From contig CAZTYP010000030.1 of NCBI GenBank assembly GCA_964617555.1, positions 1 through 24,875 on the forward strand: DNA of 24,875 bases, in the 5' to 3' direction. Position numbers and translations under genes: made by a program. The notes beneath the pieces were generated by a model. That model was not told the DNA's origin and ran no database searches. It saw nothing but the letters and a program-made list of their open reading frames with translations. This stretch comes from 1-14-2-50-31-20 sp964617555 (lineage in GTDB: Bacteria; Bacteroidota; Ignavibacteria; Ignavibacteriales; Melioribacteraceae). This document shows, piece by piece, positions 15,040 to 23,274 of this stretch; the first letter of the stretch is position 1; each line of letters opens with the position of its first letter.

Positions 15040-16623
15040 ATGTTAAGTAAAATAATAAAGAGGAATTTGGTAATATTTATTGTTCTTGTTTTAGGAATAA
15101 TTTTAGGAATTGAATATCAAAATTTTATAACAAAAAATTTCCCGGATAAAAATCAATCCAAAATTAACCAAGTAATAAAATTAACTGAACATTTCTATTT
15201 TGAAGAAGTTGATACGGGGAAATTGGTTGATGCCGCAATTAACGGGATGTTTGAACAACTTGATCCGCATACCACTTATCTTCCCGTAAATGAAGAAAAA
15301 AGTTCCGAGGAATCTTTTAGAGGTGAATTTGACGGTATCGGTATCGAATTCCAAATTATTAAAGATACTATTACCGTTGTTTCTCCAATATCCGGAGGGC
15401 CCAGTCAAAAAGCGGGCATTCAAGCCGGGGACAAGATTATAAAAATTGAGGGAAAAAACTCCATAGGCATTACAAACAATGATGTAATCAGATTGCTAAA
15501 GGGTAAACGGGGAACGGAAGTCGGTTTCACAGTCCTTCGTCCGGCTAATCAACAGCAATATGAATTCACGATTATCCGTGATAAAATTCCTATTAACTCC
15601 GTTGATGTTGCTTTATTATATAACGATGAAATCGGTTATATAAATTTATCCAGATTTGCCGAAACTTCTACCGAAGAAGTAAAAAAAGCGTTGGAAAAAT
15701 TAAAAACCAACGGGATGAAAAAAATTGTTTTGGATTTACGAAACAACCCCGGTGGAATTTTAAGTCAAGCAGTTGCCCTAAGCGATCTGTTTTTGGGGGA
15801 TAATAAATTAATTGTTTATACAAAAGGAAGACTTCCGGAATTTGATAATGAGTTTTTTGCGGAAAATTCTTATGAATTTGAAAAATATCCGCTTGTTATT
15901 TTAATAAATCACGGAAGTGCTTCCGCCAGCGAAATTGTTGCTGGTGCTATTCAAGATTGGGATAGGGGATTAATAGTAGGAGAACGCTCATTTGGAAAGG
16001 GATTGGTACAACGTTCATTTCTTTTATCCGACGGTTCCGCAGTTAGAATTACCATTGCTCGATATTATATTCCTTCCGGTCGTGCAATTCAAAGAGATTA
16101 TTCAAACGGTAAGGATAAGTATTACCAAACTGCATATTCTAAATCAGACTCCTCTGTAATCGATTCGGTTAAACTAAAATACAAAACAAAAGGGGGGCGA
16201 ACAGTTTATGGCGGTGGCGGAATTACTCCGGATATTCAGGTTAGTTCTAAAAGTTTAACAAATTATTCGGTAGAACTTAGGCGAAATAAAATCTATTATC
16301 AATTTGCAAGAAAATTTCTTGATAAAAACAAAACAGAAGTTTTAAGAGATTTTCCGAACATCAAAAATTTTGTGGATAAATTCAAAATGGATATTTATCG
16401 AAAAGATTTTATAGAATTTGCTTCTGCAAACGGAGTAAAATACAATAAAAGCGATTTTTCAAAAGACAAAAAGTATATATATCAAAAATTAAAAGCATAT
16501 ATTGCAAGAGATATTTGGGGAAATAACGGTTGGTATTCCGTTATGCTTAATATTGACAACCAATTTTTAAAAGCAATTTCTTTATTTAACAATCTTACAA
16601 CGGAAAAGGTTAATACAAAATAA
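15040..16623 (+). CDS. C-terminal processing peptidase, S41 family (CtpA/Prc-like)
   Basis: This 527-residue serine protease is anchored by an N-terminal membrane segment (LVIFIVLVLGIILGI, 10-24) and acts in the periplasm, usually trimming C-termini of envelope proteins. A PDZ domain covers about residues 95-170 (FDGIGIEFQI, GPSQKAGIQAGDKIIKIEGKN). The catalytic core includes LDLRNNPGG (231-239), Ser295 in GSASASE and Lys320 in SFGKGLVQ. The 25-residue Ser-Lys spacing equals that of E. coli Prc (S452/K477). It follows the Wzi-like gene by 3 bases. A C-terminal helical extension (about 400-527) exceeds small CtpA proteins. Confidence 0.93.
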   Translation: MLSKIIKRNLVIFIVLVLGIILGIEYQNFITKNFPDKNQSKINQVIKLTEHFYFEEVDTGKLVDAAINGMFEQLDPHTTYLPVNEEKSSEESFRGEFDGIGIEFQIIKDTITVVSPISGGPSQKAGIQAGDKIIKIEGKNSIGITNNDVIRLLKGKRGTEVGFTVLRPANQQQYEFTIIRDKIPINSVDVALLYNDEIGYINLSRFAETSTEEVKKALEKLKTNGMKKIVLDLRNNPGGILSQAVALSDLFLGDNKLIVYTKGRLPEFDNEFFAENSYEFEKYPLVILINHGSASASEIVAGAIQDWDRGLIVGERSFGKGLVQRSFLLSDGSAVRITIARYYIPSGRAIQRDYSNGKDKYYQTAYSKSDSSVIDSVKLKYKTKGGRTVYGGGGITPDIQVSSKSLTNYSVELRRNKIYYQFARKFLDKNKTEVLRDFPNIKNFVDKFKMDIYRKDFIEFASANGVKYNKSDFSKDKKYIYQKLKAYIARDIWGNNGWYSVMLNIDNQFLKAISLFNNLTTEKVNTK

Positions 16624-16700
16624 TTTTTTACTAAAAATAATGTATTTAAAAAGGTTATAACTAAATCATAAAATAAATCTGTTTTTCCACTTAAATTAAA

Positions 16701-16729
16701 TTGATTAAGTAGCTATAAATTGGTAATTT
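16701..16729 (+). promoter_or_regulatory. Possible sigma70-like promoter for atpD
   Basis: TTGATT (16701-16706), a 17-base spacer and TAATTT (16724-16729) lie upstream of atpD, with an AAGGTG ribosome binding site before the ATG at 16762. The match is moderate in an AT-rich gap, so this is tentative. Confidence 0.35.
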
Positions 16730-16761
16730 TAAATTTATTTTATATCAAATCAAGGTGATAA

Positions 16762-18177
16762 ATGGCTAATCGAGAAGGAAAAATTGTTCAAGTAATTGGA
16801 CCTGTTGTCGATATAGACTTTGAAGACGGATATCTTCCGAAAATTTATAATGCAATTAAAATTCCCCGTACATCGCTTGAGGGAAAAGAAGAAGAATTAA
16901 CAGTTGAAGTTCAACAGCATCTCGGTGAAAATCGTGTAAGAACGGTTGCGATGGATACTACCGACGGGCTTGTTCGAGGTATGGTTGCTCGCGATACCGG
17001 AGAACCTATTTCAATTCCCGTAGGTCCAGCAACATTGGGCAGATTAATTTCCGTGTTGGGCGAGGGGATTGACGACTTGGGTGAAATCAAATCCGATGTT
17101 TATTATAATATTCATAGACACGCCCCCAAGTTTGAAAATCTTACTACAAAACAAGAAATGTTTGAGACCGGTATTAAGGTTATTGATCTACTCGAGCCGT
17201 ATTCCAAAGGTGGTAAAACCGGATTGTTTGGTGGTGCCGGTGTTGGTAAAACCGTAATTATTATGGAGCTTATTCATAATATTGCAAAGCAACACGGCGG
17301 CTATTCCGTCTTTTCAGGTGTAGGTGAAAGAACACGTGAAGGAAATGATTTATGGAACGAAATGAAAGAATCCGGTGTGCTTGAAAAAACAGCACTTGTA
17401 TTCGGGCAAATGAACGAACCCCCAGGAGCAAGATTACGCGTTGGACTTACTGGGCTTACTATTGCCGAATATTTCCGTGATGCGGAAGAAAGGGACGTTC
17501 TCCTTTTTATAGATAATGTTTTCCGTTTTACCCAAGCCGGTTCAGAAGTTAGTGCTTTGCTCGGACGTATGCCTTCAGCAGTAGGCTACCAGCCGAACCT
17601 CGCTTCCGAAATGGGTGAAATGCAAGAACGAATTACTTCAACAGATAAAGGCTCCATTACATCCGTACAAGCCATTTATGTACCTGCGGACGATTTAACC
17701 GACCCTGCTCCCGCAACAACTTTTTCACACTTGGATGCTACTACGGTTTTAAGTCGTCAAATCTCAGAGTTGGGAATTTATCCTGCGGTTGACCCGCTTG
17801 AATCCACATCCAGAATACTTGAGCCGGGTGTTGTTGGTTTTGAGCACTATGATGTTGCCCGCAGAGTCAAGGAAGTATTGCAATCATATAACGATTTGCA
17901 AGATATTATAAATATTATGGGAATGGATGAACTTTCCGAAGAAGATAAAACAATTGTAGGAAGAGCCAGAAGGATACAGCGTTTCTTTAGTCAACCGTTC
18001 CATGTTGCCGAACAGTTTACCGGAATGCCGGGTAAATATGTTAAACTTGAAGATACAATAAAAGGTTTTAAAGAAATTCTTGAGGGTAAATATGATGATT
18101 TACCTGAATCCGCTTTTATGTATGTGGGAACAATTGAAGAAGCTGTTGAAAAAGCCAAAAATATGGCGGAAAATTAA
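16762..18177 (+). CDS. atpD: F1 ATP synthase beta subunit
   Basis: This is the catalytic subunit of F1, hydrolysing or making ATP in the cytoplasmic head of the F-type ATP synthase. The Walker A P-loop is GGAGVGKT (157-164) with Lys163 and Thr164, the catalytic Glu189 is in GVGERTREGND, and the Walker B region LLFIDNVFRFTQAGSEVSALLGRMPSAVGYQPNLA follows. The 471-residue length is normal. Alpha, gamma, delta and F0 genes are not nearby, and only atpC follows; this split layout is typical of Chlorobiota/Bacteroidota. A ribosome binding site AAGGTG precedes the start. Confidence 0.99.
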   Translation: MANREGKIVQVIGPVVDIDFEDGYLPKIYNAIKIPRTSLEGKEEELTVEVQQHLGENRVRTVAMDTTDGLVRGMVARDTGEPISIPVGPATLGRLISVLGEGIDDLGEIKSDVYYNIHRHAPKFENLTTKQEMFETGIKVIDLLEPYSKGGKTGLFGGAGVGKTVIIMELIHNIAKQHGGYSVFSGVGERTREGNDLWNEMKESGVLEKTALVFGQMNEPPGARLRVGLTGLTIAEYFRDAEERDVLLFIDNVFRFTQAGSEVSALLGRMPSAVGYQPNLASEMGEMQERITSTDKGSITSVQAIYVPADDLTDPAPATTFSHLDATTVLSRQISELGIYPAVDPLESTSRILEPGVVGFEHYDVARRVKEVLQSYNDLQDIINIMGMDELSEEDKTIVGRARRIQRFFSQPFHVAEQFTGMPGKYVKLEDTIKGFKEILEGKYDDLPESAFMYVGTIEEAVEKAKNMAEN

Positions 18178-18186
18178 ATATAATTA

Positions 18187-18220
18187 AATTTTGCTCTTAA
18201 TTTTTATTAAGGGCAAAATT
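18187..18220 (+). repeat. Long hairpin between atpD and atpC
   Basis: AATTTTGCTCTTAAT (18187-18201) pairs with ATTAAGGGCAAAATT (18206-18220) along all fifteen bases, with one G-U pair and a TTTT loop. No U-run follows, so it is not a typical terminator. It sits in the 66-base gap between atpD and atpC. Confidence 0.75.
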
Positions 18221-18243
18221 ACCAATAATAAATACTATAGCTA

Positions 18244-18648
18244 ATGAAAGAAATTAAAGTTGAAATAGTAACACCTTCTAAAACGGCATACGAAGGGAAT
18301 GTGAAATCAATAACAATTCCGGGAACAAAAGGAAGTTTTCAAGTGCTTTATAATCACGCTCCGTTGATGAGTTCGTTTGAAATAGGATTTATAAAAATTG
18401 AAGATCAATCCGGTACACGAACAAATTATGCTACCAGCGGCGGAACAGTTGAAGTGTTACATAACAAAGTTGTTGTACTTGCCGAAACATTTGAAAGCAA
18501 AAACGAAATTGATATTGAGCGTGCCGAGCAAGCACGTAAACGTGCGGAACAACGTCTTAAAAGAGAAACCAACGAAAAAGAAATTGATGTTTTACGTGCC
18601 GAACTTGCACTGAAAAGGGCGTTAAACAGATTAAAATTAGCTAAATAA
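18244..18648 (+). CDS. atpC: F1 ATP synthase epsilon subunit
   Basis: This 134-residue subunit sits in the central stalk, couples rotation to catalysis and can inhibit hydrolysis. The N-terminal beta-sandwich (about 1-85) includes VEIVTPSKTAYEGNVKSITIPGTKGSFQVLYNHAPLM, and the C-terminal two-helix part (about 90-134) is rich in Arg, Glu and Ala (for example IERAEQARKRAEQRLKRE and LRAELALKRALNRLKLAK). It follows atpD as in other FCB-group genomes and is closed by a terminator 10 bases past the stop. Confidence 0.96.
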   Translation: MKEIKVEIVTPSKTAYEGNVKSITIPGTKGSFQVLYNHAPLMSSFEIGFIKIEDQSGTRTNYATSGGTVEVLHNKVVVLAETFESKNEIDIERAEQARKRAEQRLKRETNEKEIDVLRAELALKRALNRLKLAK

Positions 18649-18657
18649 AAATTCCAT

Positions 18658-18682
18658 AAGCCTGTTGAAAAACGGGCTTTTT
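18658..18682 (+). terminator. Intrinsic terminator after atpC
   Basis: AAGCCTGTT (18658-18666) pairs with AACGGGCTT (18671-18679) across a GAAA tetraloop, with one G-U pair, followed by a short T run. It lies just past the atpC stop and ends the atpD-atpC unit. Confidence 0.8.
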
Positions 18683-18686
18683 CCGT

Positions 18687-18728
18687 AATTGTACAATTTA
18701 AAACATGATTGTAAATATTAAAACAATC
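18687..18728. promoter_or_regulatory. Cluster of ATTGT/ACAAT half-sites upstream of guaB
   Basis: AATTGTACAATT (18687-18698) is a perfect 12-base palindrome. It is followed by GATTGT (18707-18712) and ACAATC (18723-18728), an inverted pair ten bases apart. Four ATTGT/ACAAT half-sites therefore fall within 42 bases between the atpC terminator and guaB. This is a candidate operator; its regulator is unknown. Confidence 0.35.
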
Positions 18729-18791
18729 TTGAAGAAATAAATCTATATTTTTTTAAGTTAATTACTATGTTTATTTAAAGGAAATAAAACA

Positions 18792-20258
18792 ATGAATAAT
18801 AAAATTGCATACGAAGGAATTACATTCGATGATATATTGTTATTACCTGCAAAATCGAATGTGCTTCCTCGTGAAACCGACTTGCGAGCAAAGCTGACAA
18901 AAAAGATTGAATTAAACATTCCTTTCCTTTCTGCCGCAATGGATACAGTTACTACCTCGGAAATGGCTATTGCTATGGCGGCACAAGGCGGATTGGGGGT
19001 TATTCATAAAAATATGTCTATTGAAGAACAAGCCGAAGAAGTTGATAAGGTAAAACGTTCCGAAAGCGGGATGATTAATAACCCCATTACTCTTACTAAA
19101 GATAAAACAATCGGCGATGCTAAAGCATTAATGTCAAAATTTAGAATTTCAGGAATACCCATTGTTGAAGGGGAAAACAGATTAATAGGTATTTTAACCA
19201 ATAGAGACTTACGTTTTGTTCATGATTTATCGTGCAAAATTGAAGATGTAATGACAAAAGAGAATTTAAGAACGGCTCCTATAGGTACATCTTTGGAAGA
19301 AGCGGAAAAATTGTTACAACAATATAGAATCGAAAAACTTCCGGTTGTGGATAAAAATGGGGTTCTTCAAGGGCTTATAACTTTTAAAGATATTTCCAAA
19401 AAGAAAAAATATCCAAATGCATGCAAAGATGAATTTGGGCGTTTACGTGTTGGTGCGGGTGTTGGTGTTACATCCGATTTGTTGGATAGAGTGGCGGCAC
19501 TGGTTAATGTACACGTTGATGTTGTGGTTGTCGATACGGCACACGGGCATTCCGAAGGAGTACTTAATGCAGTTAGAAAAATTAGAAATAATTTCCCGGA
19601 TCTACAAATAATTGCCGGCAATATTGTAACCGGCGAAGCTGCTTTAGATTTAATAAACGTTGGTGTTGATGCCGTTAAAGTAGGTATTGGTGCAGGCTCC
19701 ATTTGTACAACACGTATGGTTGCCGGTGTCGGTGTTCCTCAAATAAGCGCTGTTATGGAAGTTTACGAAGCTATAAAAGATACGGGTACGCCTATTATTG
19801 CCGATGGCGGTATTAAACAAACCGGTGATGTTGCCAAAGCAATTGCCGCCGGTGCCGATACCGTTATGATGGGCGGAATGCTTGCCGGTGTTGACGAAAC
19901 CCCCGGTGAAAAAGTTTTGTTTGAAGGAAGAAGTTTTAAAGTCTACAGAGGGATGGGCTCTATTGGCGCAATGAAAGAAGGGAGCAAAGATAGATATTTT
20001 CAAGATATGGAAGATGATATTAAAAAACTTGTTCCCGAAGGTGTTGAAGGAAGAGTGGCATATAAAGGTCCGCTTGCCGATACTATTTATCAGTTTGTCG
20101 GAGGGTTGAGAGCATCTATGGGATATTGCGGTGCAAAAACAATAGAAGAGTTTAAGACTAAAACACGGTTTGTTAAAATAACCGGATCGGGATTACGCGA
20201 AAGTCATCCTCATGATATTATTATTACAAAGGAATCTCCTAATTATCAATCAAAGTAG
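18792..20258 (+). CDS. guaB: Inosine-5'-monophosphate dehydrogenase
   Basis: This enzyme oxidises IMP to XMP with NAD+, the committed step to GMP. The 488-residue protein has the TIM-barrel start FDDILLLPAKSNV, two CBS domains at about 93-205 (ISGIPIVEGENRLIGILTNRDL; IEKLPVVDKNGVLQGLITFKD), VDTAHGHS (248-254), and the catalytic Cys305 in GIGAGSICTTRMVAGVG. The flap region SMGYCGAKTIEEF is present. Length and motifs are standard. It starts after AAAGGAAA and is followed by a GT4-like gene (11-base gap) and purD, another purine gene. Confidence 0.98.
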   Translation: MNNKIAYEGITFDDILLLPAKSNVLPRETDLRAKLTKKIELNIPFLSAAMDTVTTSEMAIAMAAQGGLGVIHKNMSIEEQAEEVDKVKRSESGMINNPITLTKDKTIGDAKALMSKFRISGIPIVEGENRLIGILTNRDLRFVHDLSCKIEDVMTKENLRTAPIGTSLEEAEKLLQQYRIEKLPVVDKNGVLQGLITFKDISKKKKYPNACKDEFGRLRVGAGVGVTSDLLDRVAALVNVHVDVVVVDTAHGHSEGVLNAVRKIRNNFPDLQIIAGNIVTGEAALDLINVGVDAVKVGIGAGSICTTRMVAGVGVPQISAVMEVYEAIKDTGTPIIADGGIKQTGDVAKAIAAGADTVMMGGMLAGVDETPGEKVLFEGRSFKVYRGMGSIGAMKEGSKDRYFQDMEDDIKKLVPEGVEGRVAYKGPLADTIYQFVGGLRASMGYCGAKTIEEFKTKTRFVKITGSGLRESHPHDIIITKESPNYQSK

Positions 20259-20269
20259 GGCGTGATAAG

Positions 20270-21553
20270 ATGTTTAAAGTATTGGTAATTGCATACTATT
20301 TCCCTCCGATGGGTTTAAGTGGTGTGCAACGTGTTTTAAAGTTTACTAAATACATGAAAAATTTTGGCTGGGAACCTACCGTAATTACCGCGGGAAAAAC
20401 CGGCTACTATGCTCATGATATTTCTTTACTGAAAGAAGCAGAAAAAGCGGGGATTAAAATTATCCGAACCGAAGCACTTGATCCTAATTCCTTACTTGCA
20501 AAATACGGCACAATTTCCATGCCCAGAGAATTTGTGCGTAAATTGTTGAGTAAAATAAGCAAGTTTCTCTTTATTCCCGATAATAAAAAAAGTTGGTCGA
20601 AAAAAGCATATAAAAAAGCAAAAAGTCTTTTGGAAAAAGAAACCTTCGATTTAATCTTTGTTTCAATTCCTCCGTTTTCCCAGTTTGAAACGGCGGCAAA
20701 ATTAAAAAATGAATATAACATTCCGTTAATTGTTGATTATCGTGATTTATGGTTCGGGAATCATTTCGGATATTATCCTACGCCTTATCATAAATACAAA
20801 CATAAAAAATTGGAATATACAGCACTTAAATCTGCCGATAAAATTATTGCCGTAAACAGAAGGATAAAAGAATATCTTTTAACAACATATCAGTTCCTTT
20901 CGTTTGAAGATTTTGATATTATCCCTCATGGTTACGACCCCGAAGATTTTGAAAATGTTGAACCCATGACTTTTAAAACAAAAAAATTACGAATTCTTTA
21001 TTCCGGAATTTTTTATGAGAATATAACACCGGAATTTATGTTAAAAGCATATAAAAAATTATCGGAAGAAAGACCGGATATTACCGAAAATATAGAGTTC
21101 CATTTTGTAGGGCATTTCAGAAAAGAAAACAGAAAATTGGTTGCAAAATTAAATTTAACACAAAATGTTTTTGAGCACGGATATTTAAATCACAAAGATG
21201 TGATAAAATATTTGGTTTCTTTTGATGTGCTTTGGGTAATGCTGGGTAATAGTACGAATATGGGTGTGGTTTCAGCCGGAAAATTGTTTGAATATTTCGG
21301 GACGCGTAAACCCATTATTGCAACGGTTCCCGAGGGAGTTTCAGAAACGGCTGCCAAGCAATACGAGGCTTCGTATATTACGGAACCGGACAATATTGAA
21401 AAATTAAAAAATTTGTTGGTTACTTTATATAACGATTTTCATTCCGGCAAATTACCAACCCCGAATGAGGAATTTGTTTTAAAACACGACAGAAAATATT
21501 TAACCGAACAATTAGTAAAAGATTTTCAATTTTATTTAAAGGCAGAAGAATGA
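20270..21553 (+). CDS. Glycosyltransferase, GT4-like
   Basis: This 427-residue protein resembles GT-B fold family 4 transferases. The N-terminal half begins VLVIAYYFPPMGLSGVQRVLKFTKYM, a typical acceptor-domain opening, and has VDYRDLW and IIAVNRRIKEYLLTTY. The linker IIPHGYDPEDF and the C-terminal donor-binding motif GKLFEYFGTRKPIIATVPEG (about 333-355), with its conserved Glu, follow. It lies between guaB and purD, and its stop overlaps the purD start (ATGA), so it is cotranscribed with purine genes although it has no evident purine role. Donor and acceptor are unknown. Confidence 0.85.
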   Translation: MFKVLVIAYYFPPMGLSGVQRVLKFTKYMKNFGWEPTVITAGKTGYYAHDISLLKEAEKAGIKIIRTEALDPNSLLAKYGTISMPREFVRKLLSKISKFLFIPDNKKSWSKKAYKKAKSLLEKETFDLIFVSIPPFSQFETAAKLKNEYNIPLIVDYRDLWFGNHFGYYPTPYHKYKHKKLEYTALKSADKIIAVNRRIKEYLLTTYQFLSFEDFDIIPHGYDPEDFENVEPMTFKTKKLRILYSGIFYENITPEFMLKAYKKLSEERPDITENIEFHFVGHFRKENRKLVAKLNLTQNVFEHGYLNHKDVIKYLVSFDVLWVMLGNSTNMGVVSAGKLFEYFGTRKPIIATVPEGVSETAAKQYEASYITEPDNIEKLKNLLVTLYNDFHSGKLPTPNEEFVLKHDRKYLTEQLVKDFQFYLKAEE

Positions 21554-22830
21554 ATGTTGTTGTAATTGGTTCCGGTGGACGAGAACATGCTTTGGCATAT
21601 CAAATTAACAAAAGCAAACAATTATCTAAACTTTATGTTTTACCCGGTAATCCCGGAACCGCATTATTTGCTGAGAATGTTGATATTGATGTTACAAATC
21701 ATCAAGATGTTATAAACTTTTGTTTAAAAAATGGGATTGATTTGGTTGTTGTAGGTCCCGAAATCCCTTTGGTTGACGGAATTGCAAACTCTTTGCGTTC
21801 GGAAGGAATAAAAGTTTTTGGTCCAAATAAAAATGCTGCGGAAATTGAAGGAGATAAATCTTTCTCGAAAGAGATAATGCAAAAATATAATATTCCCACA
21901 GCTGCTTTTAAAGTGTTTACCAAAGATGAACAAGAATCCGCTCTGGAATATATTAGAACGGTAAGCTACCCTACGGTAATAAAAGCGTCGGGACTTGCAG
22001 CAGGTAAAGGGGTTGCAATTTGCAATTCCGTTAACGAAGCCGAAGAATATATTAATCAATGTTTTAACGAAGCCTTGTTCGGAAGTTCCGGCGAAACTCT
22101 TGTTATAGAAGAGTTTTTGAAAGGGGAGGAAGCATCGGTTTTTGCTGTTACGGACGGAGAAAATTTCATTCTGCTTCCTGCATCACAGGACCATAAACGT
22201 CGTTTTGATAACGATAAAGGTCCTAATACAGGCGGAATGGGAGCCTATGCCCCTGCACCGCTTGTTACCGAAGAAATTTTACAACGCATATCGGATAAAG
22301 TTATTAAGCCGGTTCTTGCAGCAATGAAAGAAGAGGGGAGATTATATAACGGATGCTTATATGCAGGATTGATGATAAATGAAGGCGAGCCTTCTGTTGT
22401 GGAATTTAATTGTCGTTTCGGTGACCCGGAAACTCAAGTTGTGCTCCCTATTTTGGAAGGTGATTTTTTAGAACTGTTATATAGCACCGCAGTTGGTAAA
22501 CTTAATATGAATGCCGTTACGGTTTCCGATAAATTTGCAGTAACTGTTGTTGCCGCATCTAACGGGTATCCGGGTAACTATAAAAAAGGATTTGAAATTT
22601 CTTTTGCTCCAGATTTGGTGAATGAAAATGTTATTATTTTTCATGCCGGTACAAAAACAGAGAATAATAAATTGTTAACAAACGGAGGTAGGGTTTTGAA
22701 TGTTACTGCAATTTCGGAAAATAGTTTGTTGCAAGCTCAAAAAAGAGCATATGAAGCCCTTAAAAGAATAAATTTTGAAGGAATGATTTTTAGAAGTGAT
22801 ATAGCCGACAAAGCTCTTAAAACAAAATAA
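21550..22830 (+). CDS. purD: Phosphoribosylamine-glycine ligase (GAR synthetase)
   Basis: This ATP-grasp enzyme joins phosphoribosylamine and glycine with ATP in the second step of purine synthesis. The 426-residue protein has the N-terminal MNVVVIGSGGREHALAYQI, the ATP-grasp domain (about 100-295) with VIKASGLAAGKGVAICN and the DHKRRFDNDKGPNTGGMGAYAP loop, and metal-binding VVEFNCRFGDPETQ. The C-terminal domain covers about 325-420. The ATG overlaps the previous stop by four bases, so translation is coupled. Length is normal. Confidence 0.98.
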   Translation: MNVVVIGSGGREHALAYQINKSKQLSKLYVLPGNPGTALFAENVDIDVTNHQDVINFCLKNGIDLVVVGPEIPLVDGIANSLRSEGIKVFGPNKNAAEIEGDKSFSKEIMQKYNIPTAAFKVFTKDEQESALEYIRTVSYPTVIKASGLAAGKGVAICNSVNEAEEYINQCFNEALFGSSGETLVIEEFLKGEEASVFAVTDGENFILLPASQDHKRRFDNDKGPNTGGMGAYAPAPLVTEEILQRISDKVIKPVLAAMKEEGRLYNGCLYAGLMINEGEPSVVEFNCRFGDPETQVVLPILEGDFLELLYSTAVGKLNMNAVTVSDKFAVTVVAASNGYPGNYKKGFEISFAPDLVNENVIIFHAGTKTENNKLLTNGGRVLNVTAISENSLLQAQKRAYEALKRINFEGMIFRSDIADKALKTK

Positions 22831-22835
22831 AAATC

Positions 22836-22864
22836 TTGACAAATAACTCATTTAGAAATATATT
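22836..22864 (+). promoter_or_regulatory. Strong sigma70-like promoter at the end of purD
   Basis: A consensus -35 TTGACA (22836-22841), a 17-base spacer and TATATT (22859-22864) lie just after purD. Transcription would start about seven bases later, at 22871-22872, which is the ATG of the next gene. The message may therefore be leaderless or nearly so. The boxes are seen; activity is inferred. Confidence 0.5.
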
Positions 22865-22871
22865 TATTGCT

Positions 22872-23267
22872 ATGAAAAAAGTTGCTGTTAAAATATTATT
22901 TATTTTAAGTACAATTGTACTTTTTACTGGTGTTCATTATTCGGATTTCAATATTGTTAGCAATACAGATCGGGTAATCCTATCGTGGCATACATCATCT
23001 GAAGAAAATTTAAGAGAAACTGCAATAGAAAGAAAAATTGTTAACGGTACCTTTACCATTATTGGTTCTCTTCCTGCAAAAGGAGATAATTCTTCGTATA
23101 CTTTTGTTGATGAAAATGCTTTTAAGGTTGAAGACGGAGTTTATGTTTATAGATTGAAATTTGTTAATAACGATGGCACAAGTTCTTATTCGAATGAAAA
23201 AGCAATTACACATTTAACTTCAATAACAAAAAAAACATGGGGGAGTATTAAAGCTCTTTTCAGATAA
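22872..23267 (+). CDS. Small exported protein with Fn3-like domain
   Basis: This 131-residue protein begins MKKVAVKILFILSTIVLFTGV, a signal peptide or anchor. The rest is one fibronectin-type-III-like domain in the style found in many Bacteroidota secreted proteins: VILSWHTSSEENLRETAIERKIVNGTF, then IIGSLPAKGDNSSYTFVDENAF and YVYRLKFVNNDGTSSYSNE. The C-terminus is a short basic KKTWGSIKALFR, with no visible type IX sorting domain. A longer frame opens at a TTG at 22836, but that codon lies in a strong -35 box, so I chose the ATG at 22872. The function is unknown. Confidence 0.75.
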   Translation: MKKVAVKILFILSTIVLFTGVHYSDFNIVSNTDRVILSWHTSSEENLRETAIERKIVNGTFTIIGSLPAKGDNSSYTFVDENAFKVEDGVYVYRLKFVNNDGTSSYSNEKAITHLTSITKKTWGSIKALFR

Positions 23268-23274
23268 TTAACTC

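Noticed and set aside
22836..22871. TTG start giving a longer form of the small exported Fn3-like protein
   Set aside because: The TTG is part of a consensus TTGACA -35 box with a matched -10, and the ATG at 22872 begins a normal signal peptide.
22907..22922. 16-base perfect palindrome AAGTACAATTGTACTT
   Set aside because: It lies within the signal-peptide coding sequence, is only A/T-rich and has no matching site at the right place for a promoter; likely chance, although it shares ACAAT/ATTGT with the guaB upstream sites.
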